From Pogonophryne albipinna (lineage: Eukaryota; Chordata; Actinopteri; Perciformes; Artedidraconidae), in NCBI GenBank assembly GCA_028583405.1, contig JAPTMU010000119.1, positions 457,278 through 521,277 of the forward strand: a stretch of 64,000 nt of DNA, written 5' to 3'. Below, piece by piece: positions 13,373 through 23,905 of the stretch. How positions within the stretch are numbered: position 1 is the first letter of the stretch; every line of letters starts with the position of its first letter. The notes beneath the pieces are model-generated. The model ran no database searches, was not told the DNA's origin, and saw nothing but the letters and a program-made list of their open reading frames with translations. The position numbers were made by a program, and so were the translations under genes.

Positions 13373-13867
13373 AACATAGCAATTATATACAGTTTTTTTT
13401 TATTAACTATTAGTAGAGAATAACGAGTAATTCATATACTTTATATATATCTGCAGATAAATGTTTAGTCTTCTCAAGCACCAACTATCAAATATCTCTC
13501 CTGATTGTTGGCACTTGACAATCACCTTTCCCTGAATTTCACTCAGGTGTAACTAAAGTCTGATTTAAGGGTTGTTTATATTTCACATCATTAATCAGAA
13601 TCTGCAAAATAACTAAAATAAATGTAGTGGAGTAAAAATACCAGGTTAACCTCTGAATTGTAGTGGAGTATAATTACAAAGTAACAATGAGCTGTCATGT
13701 GGGTATATATTAATGCTGCCCATTATGGATACAAGCGATTTTCACCCATTTAGTAATTACATGTTTTAAATTTGTACACACCAATGTGTTTCCTATCGCC
13801 TCCAGGGCTGTACACAGTTTAATACTGTCAACTTCTAATTTTGGGAAAAACGAAAACGTCTTTTAAA

Positions 13868-14117
13868 ACTACAATTCCCAGTAGAGACGTGCCATAGAGA
13901 ACATGTTGCGAAACACAATAGCCAGCATGTGTAGTTCTCGGGGGGCGTTCGAGTCCAGTTTTGAATAGTCTGCCGTGGTTTCGTTCCATTTCAAAGAGCT
14001 TGACGCTCGGCGTAACCTTGACTCCAACATCCAATCACAGAGCTTGAAGATTAATCACGGGGTTTGTCAACGGGACTGTAGTCCCAAACGATAGCTGGGG
14101 ATTATGGGTAGTGTAGT
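13868..14117. promoter_or_regulatory. Pair of ACTAYRNNNCCCR (ZNF143/THAP11-type) motifs
   Basis: ACTACAATTCCCA at 13868-13880 (plus) and ACTACACTACCCA at 14105-14117 (minus) both fit the ACTAYRNNNCCCR motif known from ZNF143/THAP11-bound promoters. A 12 bp perfect palindrome, GGGACTGTAGTCCC without its flanks, lies between them near 14072-14085. A CCAATC box lies near 14030. The cluster resembles a TATA-less promoter module. Function is inferred from motifs only. Confidence 0.4.
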
Positions 14118-14186
14118 GTCTTCGGCCATCCTAAACTGATTTTTTTTTTCAGATATCATATCGCATTACGAACACCACATCTGGCG

Positions 14187-14372
14187 TCACAGAGATCTTC
14201 TGTTACTGTCCTTTCTTCTTAGAGGAAGTACAGAAACACGTAACTCTGGATTTGTTTTAATGTTTGAGGTGCAATAAACGACACAGCAGCTTTTTGGCAT
14301 GTTAAAACTATTATTTTCTGCCTCGCTCATGAGAACAGCTGGCGAAATTACAGCCTCGCCTACTGATTTCAA
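14187..14372 (-). pseudogene. THAP-domain exon start, right arm, broken
   Basis: This is the minus-strand counterpart of the left-arm exon. The frame runs 61 residues and includes MPKSCCVVYCTSN and RRKDSNRRSL. It then hits TGA where the left arm has TGG (Trp), so the finger is cut before the conserved Trp-Leu. An upstream extension, MSEAENNSFN, is open here but not in the left arm, because the arms differ by small indels. The second THAP ligand pair is absent. Confidence 0.6.
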
Positions 14373-14451
14373 ATGTGTGCTCTAAAATGATATTTATAAA
14401 TGACTATTATCATTATTATAAGCAAGACAATAAATGGTAAAGATATGTAGA

Positions 14452-14660
14452 AAATAAACGTTTTTAAGACACGTTCATAAGAAACGTAACGTGGGAGAAA
14501 ATATGTTTCTAGAAGATATGTAGAAAATAAACGTATTTGAGATACGTTCATAAGAAACGTAACGTGGGAGAAAATATGTTTCTAGAAGATATGTAGAAAA
14601 TAAACGTATTTGAGATACGTTCATAACGAACGTAACGTGGGAGAAAATACGTTTCTGGCT
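14452..14660. repeat. 73 bp tandem repeat in right arm (about 2.8 copies)
   Basis: ACGTTCATAA recurs at 14471, 14544 and 14617, a 73 bp period, with AACGTAACGTGGGAGAAAAT and AGATATGTAGAAAATAAACG in each unit. It is the inverted counterpart of 11170-11290, with one more copy. Confidence 0.9.
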
Positions 14661-14720
14661 AAACGTAATTGAGAATGCAGTTTAGTTCTGTGGGAACGTA
14701 ATTTTTAGGAGACAGGGTTG

Positions 14721-14810
14721 TTTATTGTCATGTGTGCATAGCTACAGTGTAGTTATGGCAATGAAAATCTTAGGTCACAGGCTCCTCCAACAGTGCAACA
14801 CAATAAAACA
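14721..14810 (-). mobile_element. Retroelement 3' end (right piece) with TSD copy TTTATTG
   Basis: The first seven bases are the second TTTATTG duplication. On the minus strand the segment reads GCACTGTTGGAGGAGCCTGT through CATGACAATAAA. It matches 13252-13372 over most of its length and rejoins 11050-11079 once the transposon is removed. Confidence 0.7.
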
Positions 14811-14845
14811 GATAAAATAGTACAAGTACATAAAATAAAATATAG

Positions 14846-15130
14846 TATCATTTCATTTCATTTTTATTTGTCCTGCTCATGGTACGCAAAACTCGCTGTA
14901 CAATAATTGCCAACACAACTTGTCTCTATTAACACATCATTGAGCGGAAAGGAGCAGGAAGAAGAAAACAATCTTATATGACCTGCCCCTTTCTAAATAA
15001 AATAAATAAATAAAAATAGATGGTCTGCCCTTCATAATACATTTTCTTTTTTTCTTTTTTTTCACAGCCAAACATAACAGTGTCTTAGTATACTATAAGA
15101 AAAACACAAAAAATACGTATTTCCCACTTG
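14846..15130. repeat. Dispersed-repeat-like segment
   Basis: This stretch includes CATTTCATTTCATTTTTATT, GGAGCAGGAAGAAG, TGACCTGCCCCTTTCT and A-rich simple sequence. Its style matches common fish interspersed repeats, which I recognise only by general resemblance. No coding potential was seen. Confidence 0.35.
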
Positions 15131-15324
15131 ACGGAAAGAAACAAAACAACAACAAAAAACAAAAAAACAACAACACCAAAACATCAACACTTACACAAAA
15201 ACATCACATGTATAAGGAAAAGGAAAAGGAAACAGAAAATAATAGAAACTGTGCAGAATAGTCTATATACAGTAATTTGAATATTGATATATATGATATA
15301 TAAGAGTTGCAAAACAGATTAATG

Positions 15325-15800
15325 TTATAATAATAATAATAATAATAATAATAGATTTAATTTGTTAGCGCTTTTACAGGTGCTCAAAGACGCTTTACAG
15401 ATATAGTGAAGGGAAAAGAAAAGGAAGGAACAACAAATAAATATATAGTTAAAGTTAAAGTTAAAGTCAAATAATACAAAAACAATCACACATTAAAAGC
15501 CAGATTGAAGAGGTGAGTTTTTGTGAGTTTTTTGAAGGTGGTGAGGTCAGTGCAGTCTCTAATGGGTTGGGGGAGTGAGTTCCAGAGGGAGGGGGCAGCG
15601 ACGGAGAAGGCTCTGTCCCCCCAGGTCCGGTGATTGGTGCGGGTGGGGATGGATAGGAGGTTGGCTTCTGATGAGCGGAGGCAGCGGGAAGGGGCGTGGT
15701 GGTGCAGCAGGTCTGTGAGGTAGGGGGGGGCCTGATTGTTGAGGGCTTTGTGAGTAATGAGGAGGACTTTGAAGTTATGTATGTTCTGTCCAAGGTTCTA
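15325..15800 (-). mobile_element. L2-like LINE, 3'-terminal fragment
   Basis: On the minus strand, 15486-15798 reads in one frame from NLGQNIHNFKVLLITHKALN to the end of the polymerase protein. Recognisable pieces are APPYLTDLLHHHAPSRCLR, RAFSVAAPSLWNSLP and FKKLTKTHLFNLAF, then a stop. This is the conserved C-terminus of fish L2-type LINE polymerases, downstream of the reverse transcriptase. The 3' UTR follows (TTTGAGCACCTGTAAAAGCG) and ends in a (TTA)n tail at 15325-15352. The copy is strongly 5'-truncated, with an in-frame stop just upstream of the readable part. The open frame on this strand in another phase (15467-15811) is a shadow. Confidence 0.75.
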
Positions 15801-15810
15801 GGTTTACACA

Positions 15811-18800
15811 TATTCTAATGCATTTAACTTACTTACTCCAGGTAATCAAATCTGCTTGGCACCTGCTACCACCCAGTTGTTCACGCCTGTGTGACCTCCA
15901 CATCAGCCAAACTCACGTTTCCTACTCAACATGCCTCCGATCAGACTCCTCATCTGCATGGCATTGATACCCCCTTTGTGCTTTTTTTCAAGCAGCAGGT
16001 CCGTTTTGTGGGTGTCTTATTTCTTATACTGCAGTTTGGAGCCTGTGGCTGGACTGTGACAATTTTGTTCTGGTTTTTAAAACTTCTGTAGCCATGCGCT
16101 CTGGAGGTTGTGACCTCTGTATGTGTGTGAGTGACAGGGAGGAACAGAGTCTTTTAAGAGGATTTACCGGGAATTAGCACGCCCAATTTGATGCTCTTTT
16201 TCACCATGCTGTGTTCCAGCGAGAGCAGACTGCTCTGGCCCCTGTACAGATGGGTAGATTGCATTTCAGCCACTCTTTTAAAAGCCATACGCACAACGGA
16301 TATATCTCGACAATGTCATTGGTCAACTGTCACATCTGTCAGCTGTTTTCTTTTGAAGTAGATTTTTTAAGAATATGTTCAAACACTTGATCCCTCTGCA
16401 TAATTGTTCACACTAATCCCCTCTGTTTACAAACTCATGGTATTTTAACTTCCCAGACGGCAATCACTCAAGTATACCATGGGGAGGGGGGGCGAAGGGG
16501 TGAGTCGCCTGGTTACATTTGATCCCCTTATAGAACAGTGAAAAACAGCACCAAAGTAATCTTTCTTGCATTTTCACATTTTCTTCAAGTGAAGATTGGA
16601 TAGAAGAGCACAATGGTTGCTGGTGAAGTGAGCCAGCTCTCTCTAATCAGTTTGGAGGGCAGCTGTGTAGCAAAGACCCAACAGTTACCATCCAGCTGGC
16701 GCAGACTCTGGGAACCAGCGAGAGAGGCTAAGATGCACTTTACACCATTATGGGCCTATGCTCTCTCTCTCTTTCCCGCTCACTCTTCTCTCTCTATCTT
16801 TCTCTTTCACACACAAACACAAAAACACAGCGAGATCTCACCAAATTGCACTCAAGTTTTTGACTTTTACCCCCTGGTAAAACTATAATCAGTGGTTCGG
16901 TTCCAGGCCTTCTTCCAGCATTTACAGCGTCATGTGGTTAAGGATTCCCACATTACAGAGAACTGCATGTGGTGTGGGCTGTATGTTCCGTTTCCTGCAG
17001 ATTAACTTTGTATGCCTCCCCCCCTATACTGTGACAGACTGAATCAATCTAATGTAAATAAGCATTCCCAACTTTCAACAAGACTATGGCCTCTGCAAAC
17101 CAAAAGCCCCCCCTTAGTTGAAAGTGAGAGAATTCCACCAGGAGTTCTAAACTTCCCTCTCTTCCTAATCTCAAGCTTGCCTTCCCACAGACGCCCCAGG
17201 CTCAATGACTTTGACTTCCCACATCTAAGAGTACCTAAAAAAAGATTCTTCAAATTGCAACCATAAGTTGTCTCCCATTCCCTCCTCCCACGCATGCTTC
17301 TACAATACTATGGGGGGCCTAAACACTGGGAAAAAGCAATTCTCCAGTAAGAAAAAATGACTCGTATTTCCCATTTTACCCGCCCTCCTCTCCATCACCA
17401 ACACAGTAACACTCTGAGAAAGGACAGCAATGTCGTTCTGTGGGATGCATACTGAGTAAGAGCTTACAGTGGGAAACAATTGGACTGGAGAGGGATAAGA
17501 AAGAGAAAAAGAGAGCATGGAGAAGGAGCCTCCTGGCTCACTGCACAAAGGGGTCAGGGGTCTGTTCCCAAAGGATATGTGAGTTTGACTCCTCCGCAGA
17601 ATGAAATAGATCTACTTAGTAATAACACTTCCTGTCAGTGTTTACAGTGTGGTACGAAGTTGGATGAGTGTGGTACAGCAGGAGAGAAGAAACTAGACTA
17701 TGTGTCGCTTATGATATTAGTTTGTTAGATATAAGTTTGACTGTCACTGTAACATTTATTTCCTGTAAATGTACGTTATACAGATGCCGTGGCATATATT
17801 CTTGCCTGTTGTAAATGTATATACAGTGCAAGCTTTATCTTGCTCAGGGAGATTCTTTTAGGCATGATGGTGCAGCAGGGAACTTGATCTCTGTGAGATA
17901 GTCTGACAGTTTATCTTTCACACTCATCCCAGCAGAGAGAGGGGGAATTGAGTGTGATAGGTGTGTTATTGTTGCATTTTCAGCGAAACCATGCTGGCCC
18001 ATTCTTGGGGCGTCTCTGATGGAGTTGACATCCGAAAGACTACAGTATAACCGCAGCCTTATCTCACACACCTTGTAGTAGGCCCACATCAGGGTCCGTG
18101 GAACGTGTATACGTTTTAATGTGAGAAGTGCAGGGTCACAGCAAGAAGCCTATACATCTCCAGTAGACATTAGAGTGGAGGAAGAGAAATACTTCATAGT
18201 CATCAGAGATCACAACATGCAGGTGGATAGAAGCCCTGCTACTCTAAAATTACAGTTTTCGATTTTTACTCTACTTTATTTCTCTGAAAGCTTTATTCAG
18301 CTTGCTCTCAACCAACAACATTAAAAGGCTTCTTCCACATAATAATGTCAGTATTATTGCAGCAATATATATATGTTTTTTATTATTGTCATATATCTTA
18401 ATGTTTTAAGTCCATTTTGTTAACACTTCACTGAAGTGACAACAGCAGGCCGTTAGAAGTCATTTGAAAGCCACAATGTGGATTTTAAGGAATTAATGTC
18501 AATGGAAAATCTGTTAAAATCTTTATGAGCATAAAAACAACCTGAACTTAACAGGCTAGAACACATTTACCATCTATATTGAGGCTTCTTAGCTACATCT
18601 ATTAATCAACTCTAGGGTGAGAAATTGTTCTCTTTACTTTTCACAAGTTTTATTTGAAATGTTCTGTCAAAGCTTGTAGCTACAGTAGAACTGTCACCAG
18701 CCCCTAAAGCAGCCAGTCACACACCACTGCTGCTGAAAGCCCCCGTCTCATCTGGCTGACTGTTTAAAAGCACAACTCTATGAGGGTCTTAGTCAAACAG

Positions 18801-20362
18801 AAATATTTAATAAACTCTGTCATGGTCCATAACTCACAGTTAAAATGGCCCTTAGTGACCCTTTCATTTTTCTACCTTAAGACATAAATGCACTCCTGTA
18901 TTGACACACACTAAATTGCGACGATATAAGAGTCTATGAGGGGAAAGTAACTGATGAGGTATAAAGTATTTTCCCTTTATCTATTTTTTTAATTGTTATG
19001 TTTAATGCACAGTTAGTAGAGCTCAGGAGTCCCTTGTTGAAACTGCAAATAATCTCCGAACAATCTGAAGACAGCAAATAAATATGCCAAAAAAGAGTGC
19101 TCTTTATAGCTGTCACTTCAATAGTGGTAGGCAAACAAAGTCATCATCTTAAAATGTGGGGCTAAAGAAAAAGCATTTCAAAGTTCCTAAAGCCTGCTGA
19201 AGTACGCAGTCAAGAGCTATTCATTACAAAAAATAGAAAAACGTTTGCTATGACTGTTTGTTAGTTTTCATCCCTACATGCTGTACATTATGTGTGTGTG
19301 CATATGTTTTACGTAACACCCACATTAAAAAAAAACAGAAACCCAGGTTATAACCTTACTCTTGGCCCGCGGCAGTGGGGTTGTGAGAGAGAACTTTCTT
19401 TCCCCAGGGTCTCTCCCACGCCTTCTCCCAGATCCCCCTTCCCCTTCTATGTACATCAGAATAACCATAAATCACAGCCGGCTTCGACCAGTTCAGAGCG
19501 AGAAACACGCTCCGTTACACTAAAGGGTTAGGCTCAGTGGTGTTGCAGAACAAACACACCTTTTGGATAGAATACAGATATGAAAGTTGAGTCATAACAT
19601 CAGTTGTGTTTTTGGGTAAGGCTCAAAAGTGCTGAATGCAATGATTGTACAGGCTGCAGTCACACACTCAGGAACGCAGACACACTCACACCCCTCCTCC
19701 TTTTCCTCCTCACTTAAAGGCCAAAAACAACTATACACGTCTCTTGGGCTTCATTAGATGGAAAACATAAAAAGATAAATAAATGAACTAAACCCAAAAT
19801 TGTTGCGTGGGAGAGTTCAAAATGCCCCAAAATAGTTTTCCCTAAGGCCAAAGGAATGAGGGTCTGCATCGCTTCACCATACAAGGGCCTGTTCTCTGTA
19901 CCCAATTCCCTGTCAAAATACCAGACTGCTGTGGGTCCTGCACATTTCCTTTGTGGTTTTGTTCTGTTGCATTCCCTCTAGTATGGGCAAACACTTCAAT
20001 GCACATTCAGCCACATTTGCAGGGATATCCTGACTTTTTGTCTGACCTTTCAAAGTGTGTATCTGCATACATCGCATGTTCCTGGGTTCCACTATATTGC
20101 TCCTCGTAGAATAATGACAAAAGCATGTTCCTGTTTCCACCTGCACACACTTTGAATAAACCTGCAGTGACTCACATGGAAACAGAGAGAGAGATATTAT
20201 GTTGGGTAATTAGACAAATAGCAACAGGCTGCACTTGGTATCAGTAATTGGATAGTCAGGATAGAGAGTACATCTCTTAGGACTAATTTGAGAAATAATT
20301 CCCTCTCTGCAGAACAAAAAATCATTTTTGGCCAGAAAGACTTAGACAATTTGGACCTTTTC

Positions 20363-20414
<52 letters not shown>

Positions 20415-20458
20415 CGTGCGTGTGTGTGTGTGTGTGTGTGCGTGTGTGTGTGTGTGTG

Positions 20459-20543
<85 letters not shown>

Positions 20544-23217
20544 ATGTGTGTGTGCGCGCGTGCGTGCATGTATGCTGTGATGTCAACGCTGTCACAAACA
20601 TCATCAGCCTTCTATGATTGCACTATTTATCTGTCACTAACAAACAGATGGATCCAAGTAACACAAAGGCACATATAGTTGGAGCCAACTGAAATACTTG
20701 TCTAGCTCAAGAGAGTCAGTGGGGATAATCCTGTGTTTCTAGACCCTCTGACCTGCATACATTTAGTAGTGTTGGCACGTAGCTGGAGCTGTCAGCATCG
20801 AAAGCAAGATCTGTCTTTAATTTGCAATAGTGGACTTTGCCAGAATACAGAGAGAGAATAAAGGAGAGAGGGAGCAGGGGGAAATGAAGCCAGGACTTTT
20901 CTCTGTGTGTTTGAGTGGACCCGCATTTCTGAACTCGTCGTTGATGATAAGGCTGAGGCTGGACCTCTCTGAGATATGCATGTGACAGCCATTTTGAGCC
21001 TTCTTGTTGTTCGATGTGTCTGCTGGGGAAAGAGTTGTGCAAGAGGTTGTATGTTCCAGTATAAGGTGTTTGTGAGGGTGCGGATAAGGTGGGTGGAGTT
21101 ACTGTGAAACTGAGTAGTTAATAGTCCGTGTTTGTCTTCAGATTAATCTGGCACACAAGCCTTGGGCACACAAGCCTGGGAGAATCCACCGCTTTCCAGG
21201 ATTACCTAATTGTGAGCACGATCCATCTCAAACAGCGACAGAACCCAACCATGGCAAAAGTCAGAAAAACACACATAGTGCACAAGACAGAACAAATAAT
21301 CTTCTCAGTGGTTTTACTCTCAGTTCCTTGGTTTATGTGTCAGGACTTGTGGAAAGGGGTGTGTAGAGCCAATAAATGATGGGATGAAGTGACAGGTAAC
21401 GGTGGTTTCTGTCTAGTTTTTCTGGTTCTACTCAATGACTGGAAAAGTCAAGCTGAGGCCTGCCCTCTTCCCTCCAGCCTGGGAACCAGCGCAGTGATGC
21501 CTGCTCACCTAAGTGCCTAGCTGCTTTCGCTGGAAGCTGTTCCCATCCCACTCATCTGTTTATTATTTTCCTGTGAGGGCTTGTGTTGTAAGAAGAGAAA
21601 GGAGGGGGTGTTGAGGTCAAGATGGAGGGAATATTCTCCCATGTTTCATTGATAATATCTCTGGAGACTGGAATGATCAGTCTTTAAACATGAACAAGTC
21701 ATAAATATATCTGAAGGGAAGTGGAAAACATTTGGTCAAGAGCCTACAATGTTCGTGTTTCAGTAATCCCTTGATTTTACTGGGCTTGGACTTGGAGGCA
21801 AGTCCTTTTATTAGGTGCCCGGACTGCTCCACTGGTTGGTTTGCTTTAAGTCAGGAACAAAACAGACACTAACCACAGACAACAAGTCACGGAAAAAAAC
21901 AAGCTATAAAGAAAAGCATTCAAACAGAAAAGCACATTCACACTGTGCATAATAGATATTCAAGGATATCCCAGCTCACATGTCGAATTCTCTAAACAAA
22001 AGCACATTTTGGCTACAGGTCTGAACACCTACTTTCATCTGACTGAGTAGGTTTTAGGTGAGGAGGTACCACACATCTAGTCAACATGAATGTGTAAAAC
22101 AGATCCAATGTTCATAACTTTCCCTGTGACAGACTAAAACACACATGTGTGTGCATTTTTTCAGACTGAGCACAAGAGGAATTGTGCAGCTCACTGTGGA
22201 GCCAGTTGTTCCCACTGATGCCCTGAGGGTTTCTGGACAGAGTTGCAACATCAGCTGTGGTTTTTGTGTGCTGCAGAGAGTGGGCACTGGGTACATTTGA
22301 CCTCTGAACTTCCCACAGCCTCAGGAGGAGAAGCTTTTTACTGAGAAAGGGAAGACCCTCTTGTCGGTCCCACATGGTTCTCTCAAAGTCACATTCCAAG
22401 GGATGCATTTCCCACCATGGACCAAAAACCTCACTCTGTTCTTTCCTGGAAAAAATCCAAAAAAGTGGGCGATCACATGAGTGGGGTCCTGCCCAGTACT
22501 CATGGCAGACCTGACCTTCAGTAAATGTCACAGTTAGGCCTTTCTCCACAGGTCAGGGCAAATATGGAGAAGGTCTGGGTCTGGGAGAAAGGACTGCTCT
22601 CTCTCATAGAGCAGGGGAACATTAGGTTCTGACTCCATTAAAAATGTTTTCTTTTTCCAAGAATATTCATAACTCAATTCCAAATCACAGGATATACATA
22701 ATGTAACATTAATAAGATTTGATGTGATCTTTTCATTTTATACAATAACTAAACATACTAAAATGTTAATTAAAGTTAATGTTTTTGAGTGTAAGACACT
22801 CTTGAGTGTAAGAAGTTTCTTGAATGACACAGACACACTTTACCTTTCACAATTCACTAATTTTACCATATCAAAAGCACATTTTGTCTCAGTATACTAA
22901 ATTCACTACCAACATGTAGCAATACAGAATCAAATGGTCTCTATCTTCATAAATCATCATATTGTATGTTGTGTGTCCAATACATACACATTTATGCAAC
23001 AGTAAATGAAGGAATATAATTTAAAAAAATAAAACTGGTCCTCTAGGTTAGCTACTGTAACCAGGAGTATTCACATTCCCTAATATGCATGTTTTTTAAC
23101 TGAGCACCCATAGGAAAATGGGGATAACATGGGGAACATGACTAATTCACAAAGAAAACCCCAGTTGGTCCCAATGGGTTGTATTGTTTGTATAAATATT
23201 ACAAAATTCTGTTGATG
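15811..23217. other. No gene recognised
   Basis: No protein similarity, exon pattern or RNA gene was seen on either strand. The only notable sequence is the TG/CG array at 20365-20574. Short open frames here are unrelated to any family I know. Confidence 0.6.
20365..20574. repeat. (TG)n microsatellite with CG interruptions
   Basis: About 210 bp of alternating purine-pyrimidine sequence, TG with blocks of GCGCGCGCG and GCGTG. It generates several long artefactual Cys-Val and Thr-His open frames. Confidence 0.97.
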
Positions 23218-23225
23218 TTCTAAAC
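23218..23225. repeat. hAT target-site duplication, left
   Basis: TTCTAAAC directly precedes the element end CAGGGGTGCCCAACC and is repeated exactly at 24663-24670. Confidence 0.95.
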
Positions 23226-23240
23226 CAGGGGTGCCCAACC

Positions 23241-23276
23241 AGTCGATCGCGAGATTCCCAGTCGATCGCGAGATGT
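23241..23276. repeat. Subterminal tandem repeat of the hAT element
   Basis: AGTCGATCGCGAGAT occurs twice in tandem just inside the left end, at 23241 and 23260. It contains the palindromic core TCGATCGCGA. Subterminal repeats are common transposase-binding sites in hAT elements; that role here is inferred. Confidence 0.7.
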
Positions 23277-23491
23277 GTCTAAAAATAGAACAACAATATT
23301 CTGTTTTATCGTTAATGTCCTATAACATAATCTTCCTGTGCCAGAATAATGCACATGACGCATCAAAGCTTTGTGATTGGCCGGCTAGACACCCATGTGT
23401 CGGGGCGTGGCTGGTCGTCAGTGGGCACTATTTCGCTGACGTTGTCCGTGTCAACAGGAGTGACAGTCCGCACACACACAAGACCGCAATT

Positions 23492-23905
23492 ATGTCAGAA
23501 GCAAAAAAGCCCAAAATATATAATTTTCACTCCGAGGGGGAGGATGATTATTTGTGTATCTATTCCAATTCAAAGTCCATCTGTCTCATCTGCAATGCGA
23601 GCGTGGCTTTATCGAAGAAGGGTAATTTAGAGAGGCATTTCAAAACAGTGCACAAACGCTACGAGACGGAATTCCCTCCTGATTCTGCCCTACGCTCCCA
23701 AAAGGGGAGGGGCCTGAAAGGACAGCTAAATGCACAGCAGTCCATTTTCACCAGGGCCAACAACAAGAGCAAGGCTGCTACCATAGCATCTTATCGTGTC
23801 AGTCACGTTCTTGCGAAACACATGAAGTCTTTCAAAGACGGCGAAGTTGTGAAAGAAGCATTCCTGGAGGCTGCCGACGCGCTTTTTGGGGACAGTAAAA
23901 AATAA
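23492..23905 (+). CDS. hAT-element N-terminal zinc-finger protein (truncated transposase)
   Basis: A 137-residue frame starts MSEAKKPKIYNFHSEGEDDY and ends at TAA. I chose this Met because the upstream part of the open frame, from 23231, runs through the transposon end and looks non-coding. Near residues 31-55 a C2H2-type unit is visible: Cys-Leu-Ile-Cys, then Lys-Lys-Gly-Asn-Leu-Glu-Arg-His and a second His after Lys-Thr-Val. Finger plus GNLERHFKTVH is the hallmark of N-terminal fingers in hAT/Charlie-derived proteins such as GTF2IRD2-like and EPM2AIP1-like proteins in fish. The rest (RVSHVLAKHMKSFKDGE..KEAFLEAADALF) is the usual start of the transposase region, but the frame then stops, so no catalytic residues are present. 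It may be expressed as a DNA-binding fragment or be inert. It is flanked by the element ends and there is no host gene context. Confidence 0.65.
   Translation: MSEAKKPKIYNFHSEGEDDYLCIYSNSKSICLICNASVALSKKGNLERHFKTVHKRYETEFPPDSALRSQKGRGLKGQLNAQQSIFTRANNKSKAATIASYRVSHVLAKHMKSFKDGEVVKEAFLEAADALFGDSKK

Larger units (their letters stand above)
11080..14720. mobile_element. THAP-type (P-like) DNA transposon with ~0.45-0.53 kb inverted arms
   Basis: The ends are CAACCCTGTCTCC and its reverse complement. The inverted arms run inward about 448 bp on the left (11080-11527) and 532 bp on the right (14189-14720) at high identity. The right arm is longer mainly because it has an extra copy of a 73 bp tandem repeat. 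A 7 bp direct repeat, TTTATTG, flanks the element. Each arm carries the same start of a THAP zinc-finger exon, pointing inward. THAP fingers at the transposase N-terminus are known in P elements and Kolobok. The 7 bp duplication argues against Kolobok, which duplicates TTAA, and fits the 7-8 bp of P-like elements. No transposase core is recognisable inside, so the element is non-autonomous. The interior (11528-14188) also contains a retroelement 3' end at 13252-13372. Family assignment is inference; the element and its borders are seen directly. Confidence 0.82.

Noticed and set aside
11080..14720. Kolobok as the class of the THAP element
   Set aside because: Kolobok transposases also have THAP fingers, but they duplicate TTAA. 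Here TTTATTG flanks both ends.
15467..15811. 114-codon Pro/Ser/Thr-rich minus-strand frame
   Set aside because: A wrong-phase reading. The correct minus-strand phase of the same DNA gives a recognisable L2-type LINE C-terminus.
20197..20678. Several Cys-Val and Thr-His repeat frames
   Set aside because: Pure translation artefacts of the TG/CA microsatellite. The same applies at 30551-30821, 33745-34004, 38014-38378 and 62826-63047.
22112..22549. 145-codon open frame on the minus strand
   Set aside because: The protein resembles nothing I recognise and has no domain or motif. Overlapping frames of similar length occur on the same strand.
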